Below the pieces are notes generated by a model. The model did no database searches. It was not told where the DNA came from and saw nothing but the letters and a program-made list of their open reading frames with translations. Made by a program: the position numbers and the translations under genes. A stretch of 64,000 nucleotides of DNA, taken from Trichuris trichiura (lineage: Eukaryota > Nematoda > Enoplea > Trichinellida > Trichuridae). The stretch spans positions 7,006,001 through 7,070,000 of the forward strand of contig JBAJFE010000014.1 of the NCBI GenBank assembly GCA_037903355.1, written 5' to 3'. Each line of letters starts with the position of its first letter. The first letter of the stretch is position 1. This document shows, in pieces, positions 34,647 through 46,700 of this stretch.

Positions 34647-34772
34647 ATGAAAAAGTTCTGGGGTTGTGCGCCTCAGCGTATTTTTCTTTCTATATCCATC
34701 ATAGCAGCATTCTCTTTCATTCCCTGTGCTTCAGAAACTCAACGTGCACCAAAAGCGTCATCAGTCCGTCAG
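34647..34772 (+). CDS. Putative signal-peptide exon of second astacin
   Basis: [20 protein letters not shown] then [12 protein letters not shown] and KASSVRQ before the strong donor GTAAGTTAT. Basic start, hydrophobic core and Ala-Ser cleavage region, 42 codons against 44 in gene 1, with the same phase-0 CAG|GT donor. The ORF extends upstream to 34560 from a non-ATG codon; I chose this ATG because it gives the best signal peptide. Confidence 0.55.
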
Positions 34773-37700
34773 GTAAGTTATCGACTCGTTACGATTGAAC
34801 GTGCTGGCATCAAAGAACGTTTTTTCTTTTGTTCAGACAGTAGGCCACAATGTGTGAATGTAAACATCCATTTTGACTAAGGAATTGCTGGTAAAATGTT
34901 GTGCTAGCATATTTTGCTTTAGAGTAAGACAGTAAATTATTTATCTAGCAAGGGTAAACCAATAATTGCAACAAAACAAAACTACTGAAGCAGACGTTGT
35001 TCATTTTTCAACCGGCTTTTCAATAGTGGCTGATGTGAGAAATTTCAAATGAAGATGTAAATCAGCGTTTCCTAAACTTTTTGTGCCATCGCCCTCTTTT
35101 GAGGCTAACGTTTTGTCATCGCCCTCCCCCTCATCTGTCTCAGTCTTGGACTACCTAGACTTTAGTCGACAGCAAAGATAGGTCAAGGCGTATCGCGATG
35201 CACAACAGTTATCTGTTCAGTGGCTTTCTTTGCATATTAAACGAGTTGCCTTCCGTAACAGTAAAAACATGAGCCCTTGCGGATCATTACAAGGCGCGTA
35301 TGTCCAAATCTGAAATGACAAAATCGTCGGTGATGAAATCCTGCGTAGAGAAATATTGCATGGTCAAATTCCCGAAGGTCAAAATCTTGATCCATCGAAG
35401 TCCTGAAAGATCAATATCCTGAAATTAAAATTACTTGTTTAGGAGACAGAGGGAAAGACAGAGGTAGTTTTTATTTCAGGATTTTATTCTTTCAGTAGTT
35501 TGGCCGTCCGGGGATTTTGACTTCAGGATTTTGGCTGTCCCTGCGTCACAAGACGTTCTGTGTGCAATGTGATAGAGCGACGCGCAGTAGTTGCTCTTTC
35601 CCAGACCCTTCCCTGACCCCCTGAATTTTCATGACCATTATCACCCTCAAGGGGGCGATATCGCCCACTTTGGGAATCAGTGGTGTAAATGTTCAAAGCG
35701 TTGAGACAGGAACGGTTTTTAACTAACTGATTTGTTTTCACCTTTTCATGGACGTACCAAACCATCTGAACAGCGCTGTTCTGCAGTCACTATCTAAGGT
35801 CACTAGGACGGTCAGTGCAATCTACATAACAGCCAGTTTACTGTGACAGTATTTCTTAGAGCTGGAGTTAATTTCCGGCTTGTGAGCGTATGTCAAAGTA
35901 TGCTTAATCTTTTTCCAATATATTGCGAACAGTTCGAAGCTTATGTGCTTGTGTAACCGTTGAAACTGTAATCGTTTGAAGGCGCTGATCAAGTGAAAGC
36001 TGCCGAAAAAAGAAAAGCTTTTTATATTTAGATTTAGTTTTTTCATAATCTGATTCCTCGCGACTTTTATCAACAGTAACAAGAAGAACCGTTTATGTAC
36101 TGAACATCGTGGCCATAATCTCTTTAATTCTGCGCTTCTGCGCCTTTTGAAAGCACATGCATGTTTCACTGACGCCATGCTCTGGAGCTCACTTCCAATC
36201 CAAGAAACTTTTAATTGATGAAATAAATAATTACCTAATGTAATTCAAAGGTCTCCTTCGACAACGAATTTTATTTTACAATTTGACTAACGAACGCGAG
36301 AAATGCTTTTGGCACAATGCTGGCTAAATGGTAGGCAGCTGCAAACTCGGATCGCTACATTTTGTAAACTTTGGTGACCGAGTACGAACTATGATACAAG
36401 AACAAAAAAAATCAAACCATCAAAGTTTCCAACTAAAGATCTTCTAATCCTTATAGTTAAACACGGACATCGCCATATCTTGAAGAAACTCTTTTTGGCA
36501 AATCGTCAAAAGAAAATTAACTTTACGTTCTCTCGTCTGCATCATTACTTCCGTTCGATTCATCATGTAGGCAGAGTTTCATCACTTTTTGAAAAAGTCC
36601 ATAATACAGACTTTAGTTATGTGCTTTCTCCCTCCAACGGATTGCAAACAATTCGTACCTTGTGTGCTTGTTCATTTATTGAAATTACTATCATTTATCA
36701 AACTGTTGTTATAGGATTCTACAGCAATATTGTAATCGTTCTGTTTAATTACATTGAAAGTTAGTTTTCATACTGGAATGTTTTACTTCAGAACTCAGTA
36801 CGGACTATTAAACCATGAGTTGTTCATCCGTACTCAGTTACGAAATGTTTAATTTCTTTAAGCTCTTGCAGGGTTTTTTATTATTAGTACAATCTGTTAC
36901 TCTTTATTCGATTTTCTGAACAGACTAATATGAAAAATTAAAAACAGTACATGTTGAGTTCTTAACAGTATGAAATTTGAGTTAACCGTAGGAAGCCCAG
37001 GAACAAACATTCTTGGGTGAGGAGGGCAACACATTAATACAGGTATCCAACGCTTAACAACAGTTGGTGGAACCAGAAAAATTCGTAAGTCAAAAAATAT
37101 GCCATTATTTAACATGGGCAGCCGTTTTAAGCGGATCTGGCCTAATGAAAGCACTCTGCCTGGTCTCACTGACTGGTGAAACAACGCAAGGAAAAATGCA
37201 CAGGAAGAATGGTAGTAAAGATGGTGAAGTGGCGCAAATACATTTTAAGCAAAACAACTTACACAACGGGCATTTCCATTGCTATTGTTGTGTCCGAGCC
37301 GCGCAGACAACGTTTATTGAGCTAAAACATAGGTTCTCAAACTTTTCTCTCCATCGCCCCCTGTGAACGTTCCTGAGCGCTAGCGCCCCCCAATTCTGAT
37401 TGGTCAACTTTGGGCTCGCTGATTGGCTGGAAGGTAGGACGTGGCGTACCCAGGAGTTCATTAGGCTCTCAAACTTTTCCCTCCTTCGCCCCCGATGGGA
37501 AAGCTTTTGCAATACCACTACTCAAGAGAAACTTTTGCGGAAAACACTTACTCTTCGTTACGTAGTGGACGTACTATGCCACTCCTGCTTTTCGAACAAC
37601 CATTTTATGATGGGAAAATTTCTGCTCGCCTTTCGTATCTCCTCGTACATTTTTCAGAACATAAGGTCACATAAGCAGTCATTAGCTTTTCCCGAAAAAG

Positions 37701-40700
37701 AACAATCAGTGTGCGTCTATTTGTTTTTTACCCACATCAAACAGAATCGTAGTGACAACGAACCAGATTGAAGTGAAAACGCTTAAGCAAGAAGATACAA
37801 AAGAAACTATAATGCAAACCTGCGGCCACACATGAACAGAAACTATTCAATGTGATGGGTGTGCTTGATGCAGTACGAGCAAGTCGTCTATGTTTGGCTG
37901 CATCTTTGTTACCATCAGTCTAACGCCGCCTCGACTCATTGTATCCAACCAACTTCTGTTGCTACTTAGCAGCTGTGTGACCGCGCTGAATCCGCATTCT
38001 GCCAGATAAGATGATGGAAAATGATGAAGAATTTGGAAGTTTTCTACAGCAGCCCGTAACAGCGGATACAGTTTCCTTACTTTGCGCTGTAGTCAAAACT
38101 GCCCATATCCGCTTTTCCGTTTCAGTTTCAGCTCCTCATTGCTTTGCAGTTCTATCCGTTCTTCCTGCAATTCCATCTTAACTTCGCCTGCGCTGGACAT
38201 AGAGTTTATTACCTGCTGTAGAATTTTCAAGTTAAAGATATCACTGAACCGTTCCGTGAAGTCAATGTACAGCATTTCCAAGTGTTGACGGTACACCTCA
38301 ACTTCATGTTCAGCGATGTCCTCTTCCTCCTTCAGTGCAGCTAGAAGGGGAAACTGATAAAACTCGACGCCCCGCAAGGTTCGTTTGAAAATTGGCAATT
38401 TCGGGCTGAAAGCGGATACAACGCCTTTCGTTTTAATCAAGTTTATTTCACTGCCTTGGAACTGCAAGTTCATTTCATCGAATTTGTAATATAAGTCTAC
38501 CAGAAACGCGATCTCTCTCTTGCTTTTCTTTTAATTTTCTCACAGAAAAGGATTCACGCATTACAAAGGTTCTAGTTCTGTGTCAAAGAGGCTGTAGAAC
38601 CAAGTTAAACAAGCACCCTTTAACAACCAACGAACTTCAGCGTGAAGCAACAGGCGATTGATGTCTTCATCTCTAAAGTCGCGTTAAGCTCGTTCTCCGT
38701 GAATACGCCGAGCCAGCTGGATATCCTTGGCCATAATGGTCACTCGACGAGCATGGATAGCGCATAAAACGGTGTCCTCAAGAAGGCCAACCATGTACGC
38801 TTCCGTCGCTTCCTGCAAGACTAACACAGCGGACATTTGGAAGCGGTGGTTAGCTTTAAAATCTTGTGCTATCTCTCGAAGCAATCACTGGAAGGGAAGT
38901 CTTCGCATCAGCAGCTCTGCACTTTTTTGATAGCGACGGGTCTCTCGTAAGGCAACTGTTCCTGGTCGGTAACGACGAGCCTTCTTAACTGCGCCGACAG
39001 AAGGTGCTGACTTGCGAGCTGCCTTCGTTGCAAGTTGCTTCCGTGGAGCTTTACCGCCAGTACTTTTTCGTGCAGTTTTTATCCTCTTCTGGTGCTGATC
39101 ACAACATACGTGGCAATGTTTTCCTCGTAAAGAATTTCTGGTAAAGTGACTGACAGTAGCTGATGTTCTTGTAACGCGTGTCTGGTTGCACTCTATTAAT
39201 GTGGTCTTGTAGCCTCGATGGCTTCATAGATTCGTTTGAAAGCCCAAACCAAACACAGGGGTAGCCATTTAAATACTTCAGATAGTCTGAGCTGTACTGC
39301 CTGCGTTTCTTTCTTGCTTCCATCATTGAAGAAAGTCTACGAAATGTGGTTCCTGTCGTTGCTCTATTAGAGGGCTGAGAAGTTGCGGCAACGATACCGT
39401 TTATTGCAGTAAACGGCAAGAACAAGAAAACACATATATACACAAGTATGTTTTGTACAAAGGTAAGATACCGTAAGACGATGGCGGAACACGGAACGGA
39501 AACGAAAATCCGCCGATGACGAAAGCGGAACACGGAGGAACCAAAGCGGTAAGACTCACAGAAAGACTCTGCGCCCAGAAAGTGTCAGCTTAAATACAGG
39601 GACGAATGACAAAGGCGACCATCAGGGTGGAAAAGGAATTTAGCTGATAGGTTGCCGCACCGGCTCTTTCTTAACTCGTCAGCGACGGAATTGGAGCAGA
39701 CACTTTCAAAGGAGGTCAAGTGGGGATTAAGAGCGCAATGGAACAGTGGACGTGAAAGAATGAAACAGCTGTGCATGGATTGCTGGCACTGGGCGCACGG
39801 TGGACATGCACCTTATGTGTAGGCTTAGGCTGGGGCAAAATAGGATGACCAGTAAAGAATTCCCACTTGACCTCCTTTGAAGTTGCCGCCTCTACTACTG
39901 TTCAGGTTGAGCTAAGAAAAACGCTATTGTTCCATTGCGCCTTCAATCCTCAGTTGACCTCCTTTGAAGTTGCCGCATCTACTTCTGTTCGGGTTGAGCT
40001 AAGAAAAACGCTATTGTTTCATTGCGCGTTCAATCCCCACTTGATCTCCTTTGAACTTGCCGCCTAAACTTCTGGCAGAAACAAGTTAAGAAAGACACCT
40101 CTTACGAAGGTCTTTCTGATAGCCTTCCTGCGCTAGGGATAATACTGCCAGAGTTCCTCTTACGGGATTCCCAATACCCCCGCACAGGGTTCCCATCGCC
40201 TCCCTGTGCTCTCTCATCGCCCCCCCCCCAGGGGCGATATCGCCCACTTTGAGAACCCCCGAGCTATAACAAGCCAACCGAGCGAGGCTCACCAAACGAA
40301 CCCGGACTGACTGTAACGTGATCCTCAGGTGACCTGTACGTACTGGTCACGTGGACCACTAATACACTACAACTATGAATAGTAAGCTAATAATTCCGAA
40401 AGACAGGATGTCTTTTAACAGGCTTGAGTTGTTTCATAGTAGATTTTCAGATTCACGGGTTTATAATTCCGGTGGAATGCTAAAACCGCGAAAAGATAGC
40501 GGAGAGAGTCGCAGTACCGTATTGCTAGACCTGCAGGAGGTACTATTGTCCAAGGCACACATCTGCCTCTATCGTAGATGATTACCATGCATCTTCGGCT
40601 GCTGCAGTAGAGGTAGAAGGCAATTCTCGGGGACGCCGATACCTGCCGCTGCCTTGATTTGATTGCCACAAGAATGAAGAAATAGTTCGGGTAAGAGCGT

Positions 40701-43700
40701 AGGCATTACGGATACAGGCCAGAACTGTGCGCATTTGCAATAAGCGCTCTTCGTTCTTCTGTCGGCAACAGCGCAAAAGAGAACTTTGGCTGGCCGTTGT
40801 AGAAAACCAGAAGAACGTCACGAATTATAAAAGCTATTGTTCTAGCATTCTTCTACGTAAAAGGGAAGAAACGCCTACTCAGTTCGTTCGTAAAGCGAAA
40901 ATGGATACAAATCCGACTCCGTGATAGCGGACATTTGTAAGCGGGGGAATACCTGCACTGGCTTTCGCTAGTTTCTCTTTATCGCCAACTTTTTGAATAC
41001 GGGATGCTTCGTAACGGGATAATGTTTCATGGTTTGTTAGATCTTCTACGGCTTTTCCCGTTCTTGTGCGCGTTGGTATTTGTACTTTAAATGAAACAGT
41101 TGCTCTACCAACGGGTGGATGAGCGATTATTAGGAAAAATTGTACAGGACCAATACACTCAACTAAGCCTAAGCCTAAGCCAAAGCCAGGTGCTGCTCCT
41201 TGCCACGCTGACCTCCTTCTCCCTCTTTTGTTACGTGTACCTATATAATACCCATTCGGAGAAAAACACCTCCTTTATCTCACTGACGACAGAATTAGAG
41301 CGTTCTGAAAGCTCTGAAATAAAGTTGAATGCGCTGGTTCTGCACATTTTTCCTAATAATCGCTCATTTATCCGTTGTTACAGCACTTGTTTCGTTTAAT
41401 TACAGATACCAACACAGACAAAAAACTAGCCTTAGAAGATCTACCATACCATGAAACATTATCCCGTTACGAAGCATCCTGTTTTCAAGTCCATCATTAT
41501 TAAATTTGAAACCGTGTAATGTTTTCGCGACATTACGTATGGTGATATGGTTTCTAGTAATACAGTCAATAAATTCTTTGGAATTAATGTTCCTTTTGGA
41601 GGGATGATTAAGCTTAGTAGTATTTAAAATGTCGGGCATTCTCTAACGAAGTACGGTAATTCATTTTACCACAGGCATAACACTATATCGCAGACATGCT
41701 ATTTGCAGATGCCTCTGCTGCTCCCACAGCTAGAGCATTGCTCTTCTTATGAATAGAGGTTTCTTTCAGCATGACTGCTCACGTTCGCGCAACCAGTGGG
41801 TTCAGGATGTGCCCTTCTGCACACGCTCCTGGCTTCAGCAGGTTTTGGATATGTTTCAGTAGCCCTAACAAAGGCCCAGCCCAGAAAACTTTCTGATACG
41901 TTACCAGCCACTGTTCACAATTGCCTAAAGTTTGTAGGAAGACATTTAGGAACTCTCTAATGCTTAGTGTCCTCGACGCAAGTTGCTAGTCAGCTGTAAA
42001 TCAGTCTGAAGTAAAGGCAGCAACCAGAGTCCTTTGACGCTTCCGATATCTTTCTAGTCTTCATTAGCCAGTTGCTCGTACACAGCAAGAGCACTCCTAA
42101 TTAGTTGCAGCGGCAGCGCACGAGTGATGTGCACAATGTCACACAGTTTACATACGAATTCCAACTTCTCAAGCCATTTTAACACGACCTGAGATGATCA
42201 GTCAAGTTTGGGAATCAATTGCACATAAAAACCTTTCCCCGTTAAAGGTGCTGCCATTAAGCGTCGATAGCTTGTTCCGAAACGCTCGCGAGAGAAAACA
42301 GTTCATTAAAAGGCATTAGAACGGAAACTGAGCGAAGTTTAGTCCAGCCATCCTCAACGTTGGGCCTGGGGCCCCAAGGGGGGAGGCGGTCTAGAGGGTG
42401 TCAGGGGGACCAAAATCGAAACATTTTCAGAAGGGGGAGCGGCAGGAGGCCGTCAAGGGGGGCTAAGAAGCCTTATTGGAACAAGCGTAGTTAGCTAGAT
42501 CGGAAGGGTGAGAATTTATGTCAGTCCTCTACAGAGGATTGGTTAACCGTTAGCAGCATCCCTCTATAGAGGATAGGCATAAACTCTCACTCGACTCGAC
42601 AAAGTGGTTTCATTGTTAGTTTCGAAGAACCCCAAGTGCTCTTTTCAAATGATTTGACGACTATATATTCGCATTGTATCATTGCGTTAACTTGATCCTA
42701 GGAGGTTGCCGTTGAATGCTGATTGCCTCCAATACAAAAAACGCAAAAATTAATCGACCAACAGGAAAAGGGGTGGCCTGGCAACTGAGGACACCTTCCA
42801 AGGGGGGCCTAGCGCAGCAAAGGTTGAGAATGGCTGGTTTAGTCCATAGGCTCTCAAACCTTTTCGCTCCATCGCCCCCTGTGAACGTTTCTGAGTGCTT
42901 GATCTCCACAATTCTGGTTGGTCAATTTTGGGTCCGCTGATTCGCTGGAGGGTAGGACGTGGCGTAGCTGGGATGTCATTAGGTTCTCAAACCTTTCTCT
43001 CCGTCGCTCCTGGCCGGAAAAGTTTTACAATGGCACTATTCGTGAAAACATTTTGCAGAAAACACTTCTACTCCTTGTCGTGTGAAAGGCGTAGTACACC
43101 ACTCGTGCTTTCCCACTAACCATTTTATGATGGAAAAACTTCTGCTTGCCTTTCATATCTCCTCACATTTTTCAGAACATAAAGTCACATGAGCAAGAAA
43201 CATTCATTAGCCCTTCCAGAAAAAAACGATGTGCGTCCATTTGTTTTTTACCCGCACCAAACAGAATTGTAGTGACAACGAACCAGATTGAGGTGAAAAC
43301 GCTTAAGCGAAAACCTACCAAAAAACTATAATGCTAGTTTGCGACTGCACATGAACGGAGACTACTCAATGGGATGGGTGTGCTTGATGCGGTACGAGCA
43401 AGTTGTCTATGTTTGGCTGCATCTTTGTCACCATCAGTCTAAGGTTGCCTCGATTCTCTATATCCAGCTGACTTCGCCTGCTACTTAGCAGCTGTGTAAC
43501 CGCGCTGAATCCGCATTCCGCTAGATAAGATGATGGAAACGCAATAAGCAAGTTTTCTACAGCAGTCTATAACGGCGGATACGCATCCCTTCGCGCTGTA
43601 ATCAAAACTGCTGATATCCGCTTTTCAGTTTCAGCTCCTCATTGCTTTGCAGTTCTATTTGCTCTTCATGCAATTCCATCTCAACTTCGCCAGCGCTGCA

Positions 43701-46700
43701 CATAGGGTCTATTACCCGCTGTGGAATTTTTAAGTTAAGGATATCACTGAACCGTTCCGTGAAGTCAACGTGCAGCATTTCCAAGTGCTGACGGTACACT
43801 TCAACTTCATGTTCAGCGATGTCCTCTTTTTCCTTCAGTGCAGCTAGAAGGGGAAACTGATAGAACTCACTGTCCCGCAAGTTTCGTTTGAAAATTTGCG
43901 ATTTCGCGACGAAAGCCGATATAACACTTTTCGTTTTAATCAAGTTTAAGTCACTGCCTTGGAGCTGCAAGTTCATTTCATTGAATTTGCAATATAAGTC
44001 TACCAGATACGCGATGTCTCTCTTGCTTTTCTTTTAATTTTCTCACAGAAAAGGGTTCACACATCACAAAGGTTCTAGTTCTGTGTCAAAGAGGCTGTAG
44101 AACCAAGTTAAACAAGCACCCTTTAACAACCAACGAACTTCAGCGTAAAGCAACAGGCGATTGAAGTCTTCATCTCTAAAGTCGCGTTAAGCACGTTCTC
44201 CGTGAATACGCTGAGCCATCTGGATATCCTTGGCCACAATGGTCACTCGACGACCATGGATAGCGCATAAATTGGTGCCCTCAAGAAGGCCAACCATGTA
44301 CGCTTTCGTCGCTTCTTGCAAGGCTAACACAGTGGACACTTGAAAGCGGAGGTCAGCTTTAAACTCTTGGGTTATCTTTCGAACCAGTCGCTGGAAAGGT
44401 AGTCTTCGCATTACCAACTTTGCACGTTTTTGATAGCGACGGGTCTCTAATAAGGCAGCTGTTCCAGGTCGGTAGCGACGAGCCTTCTTAACCGCGCCAA
44501 CTGAGGGGGCTGACTTGCGTGCTGCTTTTGTCGCAAGTTGTTTCCGTGCAGCTCTCTACGTCGTTGCACATTTAGTCAGTCCTTCTTTGCACCCTGTCAT
44601 TACTCAGGTGTATTTTTCTGATTATTTCGGTTGGTGACATGTCCAGCACAGTCTGGATAACTTCGCTAATCACGGGAAGCAACAGTTTTTCCCCAATTTT
44701 ATGTCGCTTTTCACATTTTGCAATCAGTAAGGAAATGTTATAAGATGCACGCAGGCCGCTTTTATTCTCTTCTGATGCCGTTGACAACATACGTGGCAAT
44801 GTTTTTCTTGTAAAGAATTTCTGGTGAAGCGACTGAAAGTAGCTGATGTTCCTGTCACGCATGTCTAGATGTACTCTATTAATGTGGTCTTGTAACTTCG
44901 GTGGCTTCATAGATTCGTTCGAAAACGCTCTACCACAAATCAAACATAGAGGTAGCCATGTACTCGCAGGTGATCGGATAAAACCATGCTTCAAATAGTC
45001 TCAGCTGTACTGCCTGCGTTTCTTTCTTACTTCCATCATTGAAAAAAGGCCACGAAATGATGGTTCTTGTCGTTGCTGTATCAGAGGGCTGAGAAAGTGC
45101 GGCAACGATACCGTTTATTTGCAGTAAACGGCAAGAAGAAGAAAAAAATACATACACGAGTAGGTTTGGACAAAGGTAAGATACCGTAACATGATGGCGG
45201 AACACGAAACGGAAACGAAAACCCGCTGATGCCGAAACAGGAACACGGAAGAGTCCAAGCGGTAAGACTCGCAGGAAGACTCTGCGCTCGCAAAATGTCA
45301 GCTTAAAGACAGGGACGAATGACAAAGGCGACCATCAGGGTGAGAAAGGAATTTAGCTGATAGGTTGCCGCACCGGCTCTTTCTTAACTCGTCAGCGACG
45401 GAATTGGAGCAGACACTTTCATAGGAGGTCAAATGGGGATTAAGAGCGCAATGGAACAGTGGACGTGAAGGAGTGGAACAGCTGTGCATGGACTGCTGGC
45501 ACTGGGCGCACAATGGACATACACCTTATGTGTAGGCTTAGGCTAGGGCAGAATAGGATGACCGGTAAAGAATTCCCGCTTGACCTCCTTTGAAGTTGCC
45601 GCATCTACTTTTGTTCAGTTGAGCTAAGAAAAACGCCATTGTTCCATTGCGCCTTCAATCCTCAGTTGACCTCCTTTGAAGTTGCCGCATCTACTTCTGT
45701 TCGGGTTGAGCTAAGAAAAACGCTATTGTTTCATTGCGCGTTCAATCCCCACTTGAACTCCTTTGAACTTGCCGCCTAAAGTTCTGGCAGAAACAAGTTA
45801 AGAAAGACACTTCATACGAAGGTCTTTCTGATCGCCTTCCTGCGCTAGGGATAATTCTGCAAGAGTTCTTCTTATGTGATTCCCAACACCCCCGCACGGG
45901 GTTCCCTCCCCCTCCCCCTCCCCCATGCTGTCTCATCGCCCCCCAGGGGCGATATCGTCCACTTTGAAAACCCATGGTTTAATCTGTCATTAACCAATGC
46001 CTGCGCCAGTCGTCTTTTTATTCCTCTAGTTGCGCGTCCATCAGGTGCAATGCCCTCGTTATCCGCGGTTTTTGGTTCCAGGACTTTCCGCGTATAACGA
46101 ATTCCGCGTAAAGTCAAGTCCCGTGCTTAAAATATGGAATCATTTGTAAACAACCTGCGCGCTTTCTCGTGTACACTACAAATAGACATGAAGTTTCCTA
46201 TATATGTGATGTCTTGGTACGGGACTAATATTTCATGATGAATGGACGTTAATTACGGAGGACGTGTCCCGTCAAAAACGTTTATTTCTCCGGAGCTTTC
46301 GGGTCACTCGAGACCAGTCTTCAGCGGTTCTAAATTATGGGTATAAAATGTGAGCGTGACTTCAGTCTTCTATTGTTTCAAATAGTTTAAAGCGGGTGTT
46401 TTAAATTTTTCTAATGGTGATTTTAATAAAATTGTGTCTGTCAGCTGGCTTTTCATGTTTTTTATAGCTGGTAGTGTTATTTGTCTGTTGATTTGTCTTT
46501 GAATATTTTCTTCCATTGTTGATTCCTGTTTATGTGTCCATTGTTTTCGTGTTCCATAATTGTCTATTCCTTGTTTGGGGTCTAACAAAAAGTTGGCCCC
46601 TGAAGTGACGGCGGCAGTATGAAAGTAAAGTCACCGACTCTACTGCGCAATGAAGTGTGATTAGTTGCACAGCGAGAGAGACGGTGTCGTCAGGTTTAGT

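Larger units (their letters stand above)
37328..40261 (-). mobile_element. hAT transposon carrying a histone H3 coding sequence, copy 1
   Basis: Inverted ends CATAGGTTCTCAAAC and GTGGGCGATATCGCCCC-containing right end; 8-bp flanks AGCTAAAA (37320-37327) and AGCTATAA (40262-40269), 7 of 8. Minus-strand order: about 90-bp sub-terminal repeats (40075-39840), a ZBED-type transposase start with BED zinc finger (39533-39099), a near full-length histone H3 sequence (39079-38684), transposase remnants ([19 protein letters not shown], 38680-38560; [13 protein letters not shown] to 38093) and a hAT dimerisation end (about 38030-37850). The transposase catalytic core is largely missing where H3 sits, so it cannot be autonomous. 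Confidence 0.85.
42845..45976 (-). mobile_element. hAT transposon carrying histone H3, copy 2 (left arm)
   Basis: 3,132 bp. Inverted ends CATAGGCTCTCAAACC and ...CCACTTTGAAAACCCATG; flanks GTTTAGTC (42837-42844) and GTTTAATC (45977-45984), 7 of 8, indicate a true insertion site. Minus-strand order: sub-terminal repeats, BED finger and transposase N-terminus (44994-44572), H3 (44552-44187), AEVRWLLKG remnant, a long middle frame (43976-43602) and hAT dimerisation end (43551-43366). The DDE core between the N-terminal part and AEVRWLLKG is replaced by H3. Confidence 0.88.

Noticed and set aside
41161..41184. Interstitial telomere from chromosome fusion
   Set aside because: Only three units, and the same text recurs within transposon copies, so it belongs to the repeat family.
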